Source of the DNA: Thermomucor indicae-seudaticae
Lineage: Eukaryota; Mucoromycota; Mucoromycetes; Mucorales; Lichtheimiaceae
Assembly: GCA_000787465.1 (NCBI GenBank)
Contig: JSYX01000661.1
Coordinates: 1 to 18,626 of the forward strand
Direction of reading: 5' to 3'
Length of the DNA stretch: 18,626 bases
Notes under the pieces: model-generated
Told to the model about the DNA's origin: nothing
What the model saw: only the letters and a program-made list of their open reading frames with translations
The model's database searches: none
Made by a program: the position numbers and the translations under genes
Part shown: piece after piece, positions 1 through 8,284 of the stretch
Layout of the letters: each line of letters starts with the position of its first letter
How positions within the stretch are numbered: position 1 is the stretch's first letter

Positions 1-59
1 CCGTATTTATCCTATCCAACCGCGACATTTATATCTAAATTGGAGGCGAACATACTCCC

Positions 60-281
60 TAGGGTTCACGATTTTGGGTCAGCGCAAAACCGAGTCGACT
101 CGAACTCGACTGGACCTGAACTCGAATCGACTCGGCTCAACTCGAACATCCATGCTAGGGTCACCATGACTCGAGCCGAGTTCGAGTCGGGGCAAATTTG
201 ACTCGACTCGACCAAATGAGGAGTCGGGTTCGAGTCAACCACCAACTCAACTCGACTCGACTCGACTCGTGGTGAACCCTA
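60..281. repeat. MITE-like element built of ACTCG/CGAGT pentamers
   Basis: The ends are a perfect 10-bp inverted repeat, TAGGGTTCAC (60-69) and GTGAACCCTA (272-281). The outer TA could be a TA target duplication around GGGTTCAC termini. The interior is almost entirely ACTCG/CGAGT units in both orientations (for example 95-145, 171-240 and 245-269), so it can fold on itself extensively. It has no coding capacity. This is most likely a non-autonomous DNA element or a repeat that grew by pentamer expansion. Family unknown. Confidence 0.6.
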
Positions 282-360
282 TTTCGTCCTGCTTCCTCTC
301 TAGACAAAATGCAAGCTAAAAGTGGCTCGGAAAGCGGCAGGTCTTTATTAATGTTCGCCA

Positions 361-615
361 TGGGGATGGGACGTCCCGGTCCCCACTTGGTATAGAGAAT
401 CGGGGACGGGACTCGGGAGAGGAACTGAGGCAGGAGGTACCTGTATATGCGCTAAATGTACCTGCCTCATTGTGCTACGAGCACATTAACCACGCTGCAT
501 TCAATGCATTTAGCGCATTTTCAGGTACCTGCTGCCTTACAGGGATTATTCGGATCATCCGTTTAATGGCGCTATCCCAGATTTTGTCGTCTGTACCCGT
601 CCTGTCCCATGCCCA
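361..615. repeat. Nested palindromic element with 31-bp hairpin arms
   Basis: The outer ends are a 12-bp inverted repeat with one mismatch (361-372 and 604-615, core ATGGGAC). Inside lies a second inverted repeat of 31-bp arms, 428-458 and 507-537, with 28 of 31 positions matching and a 48-nt loop. Each arm itself contains the palindrome CAGGTACCTG or a one-base variant. GGGACGGGAC-type units flank the hairpin. No coding capacity is seen. It is probably a foldback or MITE-type non-autonomous element. Confidence 0.55.
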
Positions 616-968
616 GCTCTGGTCCGATAAATAACTCCCCGCTGAGAGAGATTCTGAACCCAAAAACTGGACATGTTCTCGAAATACCATTACATCTCGG
701 GTTTCCTAACGGGTCTTGGTCCCTATAGACCAAGTAGACCTGGCAGCCCCGTTGGTCTTATAATGAGAATGCTGCAATAATAAAAGAGTGTCAACCGTTT
801 TCTCTCTGACAGTGGAGGTAAATGTGCAATATTCCATTTTCTCCAAAAATTCGAAGAAATAAAGCTCGAAGCTTTAATGCTGCTGATAACATCCATCCAT
901 CACGAAAAATGTTTCATTACTACCTGCATCTGGAGCCAACTGGTTTGCTACTTCGGAAAATTGGATGC
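616..968. other. Stretch with no recognisable gene
   Basis: About 350 bp between the left-hand repeats and the decayed minus-strand gene. I see only short open frames of ordinary composition, no RNA gene and no repeat structure. Confidence 0.5.
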
Positions 969-2368
969 TCAGACGGTCACGTGATTTGGCTCCGCAGGAC
1001 CCGATGAGATCCGATTACTTTTATGAGATGGAGACCCGTTAAGGAACCCCAGAAGCGACTGTAACTCGCTAGGTCTACGTCGACATATCTTCGCATGAAA
1101 GAGCACTGTATACAGTAAAAATGGGAAAACAGGTAATTGCTGCCACCGGGGGACAGAAACAGTCGGGCACTGCACCGTTGTGTGTCCTCTCTGTCGTACA
1201 TATTGGTGCGATTTTTCGATTTGTTGTCTCGTGTCTTGAATGATGCGGTTAATGTAGACAACAGTTGTGGCTGCAAGGTTGACTGAGTTGAGCTCTTCCC
1301 CTTCATTGGTACATTGCACAATGGAGTTTGCGATTCTTTTCTCCGTTCTCTTCCCTATATCTGCAAGTCCTTGGTCAACACCGTTCGCTAACGCAGGATG
1401 TGCACAACGCACTGTCGCCGTTGTTTGAACACCGTGAGCCGCGTAAAATTGGGTTTCATTTTATGCTTCAAGAAGCTGAAGTGCCGAATAAACGAAGTCA
1501 AGATACTTAGCTGGTGATCCAGTTAAAGACGCTGGTGTGATGGGCGTCGGCCCAAGGTAAGATCCGTTCTTTACATAGTTCACAAGGTCCACGAGAACTG
1601 GAGTTCGGTCAAACGACTCTGGCCATTTGGAAGGTTTATCTGTTGTGGAATCATAAGTGAAAGCGGCGAGCTTTCAAGCTTTACTCTTCTCCAGCTCCTG
1701 TGTTGTATCCAAGCGTACTTTGGGAACCAGCACAATGGATATAGACTTGTAATTAGGTCTCAGTAACGCAGAGGTTATATGTTCCTGGTAGAGCGATACC
1801 GTGGCAGTCCGTCATTTAGGTACTGAACATTGGATACATACGTTACCACTGTGAATTCTTTGAGAGAAGCTGATAGACCCATGCCACGTAGACAGCTATA
1901 AATTGGGTGTAAGATTGGACGTAATAAAAGATCAATCTATCTTTGAGCCTCACTGATTCTTAGTCCATTTTATTATTTCATCCTGGTTCACGAAGCGAAG
2001 TAAGTTTGTTTGACTTTCGGTGTATTTCTCAAAACTGAAAATTAAGCGGCAGCCTAAGCTTGAATCGAACAAAGAAATATCGTTTCGCCCTCGCCGAGAG
2101 AGGCTCCACAATGTTGTTGACAAAATTACTGGCAGACTGTGCTTCCGTGGCGGCGAGTGTATTGGAATATAACGCGTTTCCTGGACCTGCCGATTCTTCA
2201 ACTTTTGCTTGGCTATGATAGCTTTCGTATTCGCGGAAAGACTCTACCATCCGCTCTCGCAGAAGGGCTGGGTTGGTCAGATCGCGTCCAAGAACAAGCA
2301 GTTGGCAGTCGTAGAAGAAATATTGGGAGAACTACATGGTTACATCCATTGTTAATGCACTTGAATTG

Positions 2369-2370
2369 TA
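2369..2370. repeat. TA target-site duplication, left copy
   Basis: TA directly outside the terminal CAGTGCCC; it matches the TA at 5073-5074. TA duplication is the hallmark of Tc1/mariner insertion. Confidence 0.85.
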
Positions 2371-2408
2371 CAGTGCCCTAACAAAAAAAAATGCAAAAAT
2401 CCCGATCT
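2371..2408 (+). repeat. Left terminal inverted repeat of the Tc1-like element
   Basis: Starts CAGTGCCCTAAC, followed by an A-run, TGCAAAAAT and CCCGATCT. It is the reverse complement of 5034-5072 apart from an A-run two bases longer, a missing TT and single substitutions. Confidence 0.9.
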
Positions 2409-2696
2409 AGCCTTGAAAACTCAGTACACCAACAACTTCTCTCTTATATGACCAACGACAAAACAGTACGATGATGAGGATCTTTTGCTTTCGTCTGCAT
2501 TATGAGCATGTTTATTTTAATCACAGGCAAAAATTTTGCAAATATATACAAAATGGGTGGGAAACGAGGCTTTATTACCAGCGCGTACGGTGCTTCCGTA
2601 ATTCTTCAAAGCACACTTGCGAGCGTCCAGCTTCTGGCTTCCTCGATGGTGTTAAATTCACAGCGGGCGGGAAACATCGGCGTGGTTCGGAACTCC

Positions 2697-3123
2697 TCAG
2701 TGTTCATCGCAAGACAGGTCTCGAAACTGTGGACCGCCTCGGCGGCAGCTGCCGGTGCACACAGCGTCGTCTTGGAAACCACTATCAGCGAAATTGTAAG
2801 CATATAAGGAGCTTTCATATATGTCACTCTTAGATTTGCTTTTGCCACGTTCAGTGGCGCCCTGGCATGCGGAAGGCGATCCATTGGCGCTCGTCTGCAG
2901 AGCCGGATTTTCTGTTGGCATGGGCGCACTTTCCACAACGTCAGGAGCAACGAGTAGTTCCATTGATTCTGAGTCCGCCAACTAGTCTGCGGGAAAGGTA
3001 ATGGTGCAGTCGTACACCAGAATAGCTGTGTCGACAATGAAATTCTCGTGTTTTTGACTCGAGTGAACAATGGCGAAATTTGCCTGTATAACAATCCTTA
3101 GTGCTTGGAGCCTTACATATCAT
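2697..3123 (-). CDS. Hypothetical small gene carried inside the Tc1-like element
   Basis: A possible two-exon minus-strand gene. A TATA-like box (GTATAAGAAAG, read on the minus strand just left of 3150) precedes an ATG at 3123. An open segment runs to about 3025, and an AG acceptor leads into an open frame of about 95 codons (2985-2697). That frame has a protein-like, hydrophilic N-terminal half (ADSESMELLVAPDVVESAP, then GATERGKSKSKSDIYESS) and ends in a Cys-rich tail (VCTGSCRRGGPQF). I recognise no domain. The donor site is not certain and other frames are open on both strands, so this may be non-coding. If real, it is cargo of the transposon or the remnant of a captured host gene. Confidence 0.25.
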
Positions 3124-3140
3124 AACACGTGCATTGTAAA

Positions 3141-3238
3141 CTTTCTTATACTATCGGACTCTGCGAGCACAGTGATTAATCACAAAGCGAACACGTGTTC
3201 ATTATTCGATAGTCAGAACGACCGATAGTATAAAAGGT
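3141..3238. promoter_or_regulatory. Symmetric, putatively bidirectional promoter with two perfect palindromes
   Basis: Outward-facing TATA-like boxes sit in inverted-repeat arms: TTATACTATCGG (3146-3157) and its reverse complement CCGATAGTATAA (3222-3233), continuing as TATAAAAGG on the plus strand. Between them are two perfect 12-bp palindromes, GTGATTAATCAC (3172-3183) and GAACACGTGTTC (3189-3200). The second contains an E-box, CACGTG; another CACGTG lies just outside at 3126-3131. The arrangement resembles a divergent promoter with dimeric transcription-factor sites. Function is inferred. Confidence 0.45.
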
Positions 3239-3239
3239 C

Positions 3240-3963
3240 GGCTTGCCAGCAACTCATTCGCATTTTCCGCACATTTTTCGTTCTCGCCCTCTCTTTGATA
3301 TCATAATTGTGTCTATTATTCTGGGTGCAGTGACGTAGCCGTTCGATAGGGTAACCGTGAAGGAATCCTGAAAGGCGGTGATAACGCTGTCGTGAACAGT
3401 CCGTACGCGAAGCTTACTATGCTTGTTGATAATCTCTATTGGACGGTAATCAAAGAACAGACCTGGAAACGAGCCTCTTCTCATTCGCAGGTTCTCTTTA
3501 GGTTTGGGTGGGCAAGCCGCATCTCCTAGCTTATCTGCTTGAGAATAATGTGGGGAAGGCACTTCTTTAGTCGTTCAGGAGCAGCAAAAGGTCTCGAAGT
3601 ACAGAAATCATATGGGAGCGTGGGCGACAAGTTTTTCTCTCTCGGTGGTGCGCATCGCTACTGGAATTCAGTACGATATCGTCTTGCGCGGTGGCCTGGA
3701 ACAAAATACCGCCAACATGGTGACCGAGGACAGCATCTTGGCCACATTACATGACCGCGGCCTAGTGATGCAGTCACAGGCAGGGGAAATGGGACGATTC
3801 GAACACCAGTTTGGCCAGGCTGTCATCACGATTTTCCAGGAAAGGGGTTGGACTGGCGGAGCCGCTCTGCCAACAGGCTTTGTGAGCGCTTTGGTGCCCG
3901 GTTGCGGAAATCCAACGAGTTATCAGTACCAGAAATGGAGCAAGCACTTGGGACTCTTCTCTC
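3240..3963. other. Unidentified internal DNA of the Tc1-like element
   Basis: This segment lies between the symmetric promoter and the transposase C-terminus. It holds open frames on both strands: plus 3612-3977, about 120 codons, and minus 3562-3254, about 100 codons with a plausible stretch (VITAFQDSFTVTLSNGYVTA). Neither matches a family I know, and only one of any overlapping pair can be real. I call no gene here. Confidence 0.4.
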
Positions 3964-4948
3964 GTCCTTTGCCTTGAGAACAGCATTAACACGGGTCGGC
4001 ATGCTCTCTATTTATTTGTTCCATTTCTCTTCTGTGAAACCTCTCCAGACTTCTTGCAATACTCGCTCGAGTTCTTACTTGGTTCTATTAGAAGGCATTC
4101 GTTTTTGGACCTCGTCTTTCATTTGTTCCAAAAGTTTTCAATTGGGTTCAGGTCCGGCGATTGAGCTGGCCATTCCAAGCTTTTGACCCCGTGGCACTCC
4201 CTCCATTCTACAGCAGCTTTTCCTCTGTGTCTCAGCGCACCATCTTCCATAAGTACGGCGTCCGGCACCTCTTGCAAAAAGCGGCGGAGAGGGCCTTCAT
4301 GGACTTTATGTACGAAATCAGCAGTGGTTCGTCTCTGGGTGTCAAGGATGCTCAATTCCGACTTCTTTCCGTACGTGATGGCACCCCAGACCATCACCGA
4401 TGTCCTTCCGCTCTTGAACGTTGGGGCAAGACAATCCTCATCATAGGTTTGATCAGCGGCGCACAAACTCGAACTACGCGCGAATTCTTTCCGAGTTCGA
4501 AGGATACTTCGTCAGTCCAAACAACCTTCTTCCACATGTCTACCGTACAATTTTTATGCGTCTTCGCAAACTCTCTTCTCCTCTCCTTGTGTTCGTTTTT
4601 CAGAAATGGCTTTTTCTTTGCCACACGGCCGTTGATGCCGGTGCTATGCAATGTCCTTCTCACAATGGAGTTGGAAACATTGAAAGGAATGCTGTTCATT
4701 ATTTCCTGCAGTGTCGCACGTCGGTTTTGTTTCACAGTTCTTTTGAGAGACTGTACGTCCCTGTCGGTGAGTTTCCTGGGTCATCCGGAGCCTTTGGGCC
4801 TCTGTACAGTGCCTCCTGGTTTAAAACTTGTAATCGTTCTGTAGACCGCCGAAAGATTTGCCCCAGTTTCTTTGCTGATTTTCTTGGTATTCCAGCCTGC
4901 CTTATGGAAAGTAACGATACTTTGCTTTTGTTCAGTGGTAAGAGCCAT
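3964..4948 (-). pseudogene. Tc1-family DD34E transposase, inactivated
   Basis: The reading starts at ATG 4948 (MALTTEQKQSIVTFHKAGW), an HTH of the Tc1 type, followed by a GRPR-like AT-hook position now interrupted by TGA (4783-4781, context GSG-stop-PRK). A second HTH region (RRATLQEIMNSIPFNVSNS) follows. The catalytic domain shows WTDE (first Asp), LMEDGALRH (second Asp, fungal Tc1 style) and WPAQSPDLNPIENFWNK (third, Glu), spaced as DD34E. The C-terminal tail ends ESMPTRVNAVLKAKD. Lesions are the TGA above, a frameshift near 4460, a frameshift at about 4119 right after FWNK, and two TAA codons between about 4095 and 4010. Intact relatives are about 330-350 residues; this copy is almost full length but dead. 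Confidence 0.9.
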
Positions 4949-5033
4949 TGGACCCGCAAAATAAAGGTAGGTTAATTAGAAGCGAAAAAGAGAAAAACGC
5001 GTTCAAAATGGAGATTGGGTTTTTTATTTCATG

Positions 5034-5072
5034 CAGGTCGGGAAATTTTTGCATTTTTTTGGTAGGGCACTG
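5034..5072 (-). repeat. Right terminal inverted repeat of the Tc1-like element
   Basis: Read on the minus strand it starts CAGTGCCCTACC, then an A-run, TGCAAAAAT and CCCGACCTG. It pairs with 2371-2408, lies just outside the transposase start (4948), and is followed by the TA at 5073-5074. Confidence 0.9.
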
Positions 5073-5167
5073 TACTTTTACAATTTTTTGCACAAAGGTA
5101 CCAGCAAAAGCGAAGCAGACATGCTTCATCGAATATGGCGATTCGTTTACTGTTGCTTTGACGAATA

Positions 5168-5624
5168 CATGTGAGAATTTGCCGGATCGGATCTGATCAA
5201 CCGTCCATTTTATCCGATTCGGTGGTAGGTCGGATATATCCGATCCGTATCCCTCGGATACGATTCTAGGGTTATCCGCTCCGTGATCCGTCGCGAATTG
5301 GGCAAGCCACAATAAAGCTTAACTAAGCATTGTTAGATGCAGTTGATGATTATTAGTACAACTGATTAACATAAACTTTGGAGGTTCAAGAAGGTGTATC
5401 GTTAGCTAAAGTAGTAATCGGAGAAGTGAAGATCATCTTAAAATGCTGTCTATTAAAGAATACAGCTTTACTACTTTTCGTTTGCTAGGGTGGTTCATCA
5501 GTCGTCACCAGCAGTGACCGGATACGGGGTCCTATCCGATCTGTACGGATTACAGAGAGCTCATGGATATCCGGTCGGATACGGATCGGATCACGGATCG
5601 CAGATATTTTTCTCACCTCTACAG
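5168..5624. repeat. TATCCG/GGATCGGAT-rich inverted-repeat element
   Basis: The two ends (about 5170-5290 and 5512-5622) are rich in ATCCGATCCG and GGATCGGAT units in opposite orientations. The termini are similar inverted sequences: GTGAGAA near 5170 and TTCTCAC at 5613-5619. The central 220 bp is not repetitive. No coding capacity. It looks like a non-autonomous element. Its right end abuts, and may share a few bases with, the start of the LINE fragment. I see no clear target duplication. Confidence 0.5.
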
Positions 5625-7366
5625 ACGAACTAATCACACTCCGATACCTGCTTCGCACGTACCAACTAGCCTCCACTGGTAAAGCGGGCATCAACAAATC
5701 GGCTGTGGTTTCTTTGTGGAGTCGACTCTTGCACCATTGGCAACCAGCCCTCCGACTTTTGGGCATAGATCAAATCCACGACCGGTCTTGTCCTCAAGCA
5801 GTTCGCTACCTTGGCTATCCCTTGTCGTCGCACCCTGCTCAGCTACAATCCTTCTTAGACTCCTTAATTGGCCGGATCAAAGCTCACCTCTCCATCCTCC
5901 GCCAACGGCGTTTGTCAGTCCGCGGCAAGAGCCTTGTTCTTAATTCTTTGGTGTTGAGTCGTCTTTGGCATGTGCTGTCTATCACTCCCGTTTGTTCCTC
6001 CTTTATCCATCGCATTCGGCGGCTTTGCCGTGCCTATCTCGGGCTTGGCTTTCCTTCCCCAAGTTGGTCGCTCATTTGCCAGCCGAAAGAGCGCGGCGGC
6101 CTCGGTCATCTGGACCCGCAACAGTAACAAATGGCCCTCCAGGCTCGATGGATTCGCGGAGCTGTGAGTGCATCCCCTCCCTCCTTCATCACCCCTTACC
6201 TTTTCTTTGGGGTCTGACTTTACTCCGATACCCAGTCTCCCTTTCATGCTTTCTTTGGAAAACATCCTCTCTCCAAGTTCCCTTCTTCCTTGCAGCCTTT
6301 AATGTCAGCCTGCTACCATATTTCCCCTTCTTTACTTCTATCCCCCGCTCATATCACGCCTGACACTGCTTTATGCCTCCCTGTCTGTCGGTTGCTTATA
6401 ATCTCGGACCCTTCTGCTTTCGACTCTCATCGCTTTAAAGGTCTTTTCGTTCGCGACGTCTTCACCCTTACCCCAGTTTTCTCACTTCGCCGTCTTCGGC
6501 TCCTGAAATCTCCAACCACCGTAACAAGATTATTGTGCTCTATCGAGCCTTGGACCAAGGCCTTGTTTCGCTACCGTCGTGGTTTTTACAACTTCTTTTT
6601 CCCTCGGTGTGGTCTTGCGATCCCCTCACCATCGATGAATCTCCACTGGTCGCCACCGTTCGCGCGGCTGATGTGCCCCTCCAAGCGGTTTCCACGAGAT
6701 CCTTCCGCGTCGGTCTTTTCCTGTCCTCGTCTTCGTCGCTCTCGCCCCTTTCGAAACACTGTTGGCGCTGGTTTTAGAAGCTTCCACTCATCTACTTCAC
6801 CCGCTCCCTCCGGTGGCGAAAATTGCTCGAAAAGATCCCGCCTCGCTCCTTGTCGCAAATTTTTCCCGGCCAGTTTTCATCGCAATGCCCCGTACGTGGT
6901 TTCTCTCCGGAAGACCCTTCACACTTGTTTGTCCACTGTCCTCCCAAGCGATGAACATGGGCTGTAATCTTGTCCAAATTTCGGGTCGATATCTCACTGT
7001 CCACTCTCACGGATTTCATTTTGTCTCTCTCACGTCCATCTTCGACGGTCGTCTGTCAGCCGACGAATTTCCGATTCTCATTGGCACGGCTTTGTATTGC
7101 ATTTGGCGAGCTCACTGGCGTGTCGTCTTCGAGGCGTCCCCTTCCTTCCTGGAGTGGTTGCGACGACAATCTCTACTGTGTTTTCTCGAGCATTAACACC
7201 CCCATTTCCTATGTCTTAACTGTTTTACGCTTTCTCGTCCTTCCCTCATCGTTACCTTTATTTCCATATCCTTTCTATAGCCTTCCTTCTCAGTTACCTT
7301 CTTCACTAACGTCCATGTCTTTTTGAATCCCTTTCTGCTGGATTCCGCGCAATAACTACAAAAAAC
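5620..7366 (+). mobile_element. 5'-truncated L1-like non-LTR retrotransposon (LINE)
   Basis: Only the C-terminal part of the LINE ORF2 protein is present, beginning just after where the YADD reverse-transcriptase motif would lie (TDELITLRYLLRTYQLAS). The 5' end is lost, as is usual for LINE insertions made by target-primed reverse transcription. The 3' end is probably the short A-run near 7358-7366. I could not find target-site duplications. Several stops and a frameshift show that the copy is old. Confidence 0.8.
5628..7326 (+). pseudogene. LINE ORF2 remnant: RT thumb/connection region and zf-RVT domain
   Basis: The frame from 5628 to about 6525 carries the post-RT signature (QAVRYLGYPLSSHPAQL, then RRLSVRGKSLVLNSLVLSRL and PKERGGLGHLDPQQ), typical of L1-like elements. 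It has stops at 6125-6127 (TAA) and 6215-6217 (TGA). Near 6527 the coding frame shifts by one and continues (IIVLYRALDQGLVSL) to 7326, with stops at 6775-6777 (TAG) and 6952-6954 (TGA). At 6886-6945 the zinc-binding RVT domain is visible as CPVRGFSPEDPSHLFVHCPP. The expected second Cys is Arg here, so the usual C-x2-C...H...HC pattern is damaged. An intact element would use this protein for target-primed reverse transcription. This copy cannot. Confidence 0.8.
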
Positions 7367-7893
7367 GGAGGTTGAAAGTTAACGGGGTGCGTGTCTGGGA
7401 TTTGAATGCGCAACGACTGACTGGTGATTTGCCACATTGTCGGAACAACGACCTATTCCGCTTTTCTAAGCATGTTGTGATAACAGACAGATACTGCAGC
7501 ACTGCATCCGTTGAGTCTGTAAGATGATACAATCAGAATAAAAAGGATAGCGTTTTGGGAACAAGCACAAATCAGTTCTATGGGTCCTACGGGATAAACA
7601 TTAAGATAGAGAAGTTTTTCTGAAGTCGATCTATGTATGTTCCCTGTACAGTCCGTACAGTGATTAAAATTGTATCAGATTACTGTTGTCTCTAGTACTT
7701 GTCATTGGTAGCAGTGGCAGAGCTCCGTTATCTGACTAGGAAATAGTCTTTCACTATACATAGCCTCAGATCAAGACGTCAAACAAAGTACGACTTACTG
7801 ACGAGCTTTTTGTCTGAACAAAAAATTGTTTAGCTCAGCTTCTCAATCGGATTTCATTGGCTCATGCACCCCGTTAAGGTTTTCAACCCCTCC
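7367..7893. repeat. Inverted-repeat element next to the LINE 3' end
   Basis: The termini match as inverted repeats of about 27-30 bp. The left end (7368-7394) reads GGAGGTTGAAAGTTAACGGG then GTGCGTG. The reverse complement of the right end (7863-7893) reads GGAGGGGTTGAAAACCTTAA then CGGGGTGCATG. They differ by two short insertions and one substitution. The 470-bp interior has no coding sequence I can support. Just outside the right end is a separate 7-bp hairpin (TCCCTCG at 7896-7902 pairing with CGAGGGA). It is likely a non-autonomous DNA transposon; no target duplication was identified. Confidence 0.5.
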
Positions 7894-8284
7894 AAGTCCC
7901 TCGAAAGTGAAAATACCGAGGGATTGAAAATTCTCACTATGTTTTCTGGATATTTTGCAACGAAAATGTGAAAATAACGGAATCTGTTTTTATCGTTTGA
8001 CGCTTGTACTCTTCGACATTATCCCCACCTGACCAATACCGCTAACTGAGCTTATTTTATTAACATTACTCTTGGTTTCTATAACAACTCTTTCCGGGCC
8101 GTCATTACCGTCGCAGCTCATCCGACCGGATAATTCTGCGCCACTGGTCTTGCATCTAATTCGCATGCCCTCGTGCCTAATTTACACGTGCGGTGCGGTG
8201 GTCCTTCTTCAGACGCGGCTTAACCACAGCAACATACTACAAAAAAAGACGAGAGAGTGCGCATTCTTATTCCCAAATGTGTCC
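7894..8284. other. Stretch with no recognisable gene
   Basis: I see nothing here beyond the small hairpin at 7896-7920. An open frame at 8072-8305 on the plus strand has no domain, codon pattern or splice context that would make it credible. Confidence 0.4.

Larger units (their letters stand above)
2371..5072 (-). mobile_element. Tc1/mariner-type DNA transposon, oversized (2.7 kb)
   Basis: Both ends begin CAGTGCCCTA and carry roughly 38-bp terminal inverted repeats. They match except for the length of an A-run and a few substitutions, and TA flanks both sides. A minus-strand Tc1 transposase occupies only 4948 to about 3964. The remaining 1.55 kb between the left TIR and the transposase C-terminus is not transposase. 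Tc1-like elements are normally about 1.3-1.9 kb, so this copy either carries cargo or has acquired a nested insertion whose borders I cannot find. The transposase is broken, so the copy is not autonomous, though its intact TIRs could still be mobilised in trans. Confidence 0.9.
969..5178 (-). pseudogene. Unrecognised decayed protein gene split by a Tc1-like element
   Basis: Read right to left, protein-like sequence runs from about 5178 to 5075, resumes at 2370 and continues to about 1150. Removing the transposon (2371-5072) and one TA copy leaves the frame open through the junction (KIVKVQ then FKCINNGC). Further down, similar-quality segments lie in shifting frames: about 2320-2045 (with GRDLTNPALLRERMVESF), 2045-1965 (FVNQDEIIKW), 1930-1778 (SLKEFTVVTYVSNVQ), 1773-1677, 1673-1464 (GSYLGPTPITPASLTG) and 1460 to about 1150 (NLAATTVVYINRIIQ). 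Lesions include in-frame TGA (1676-1674), in-frame TAA (1463-1461), an apparent TA-dinucleotide frameshift near 1775-1780 and shifts near 2315 and 2045. The 5' end is cut off or hidden by the repeat at 5168. I do not recognise the family. It could be a lineage-specific host gene or part of an older mobile element. That it once coded is inferred from composition. Confidence 0.45.

Noticed and set aside
95..269. Regular pentamers considered as a CRISPR or satellite array.
   Set aside because: There are no unique spacers of constant length, the units occur in both orientations, and the block has terminal inverted repeats in a eukaryotic context.
3612..3977. A 121-codon plus-strand frame inside the Tc1-like element.
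   Set aside because: Its 3' end overlaps the decayed transposase C-terminus on the other strand and no domain is recognisable; kept only as part of the unidentified internal DNA.
7390..7450. A tRNA-like TTCAAAT on the minus strand.
   Set aside because: The stems do not pair; the sequence belongs to the interior of the inverted-repeat element.
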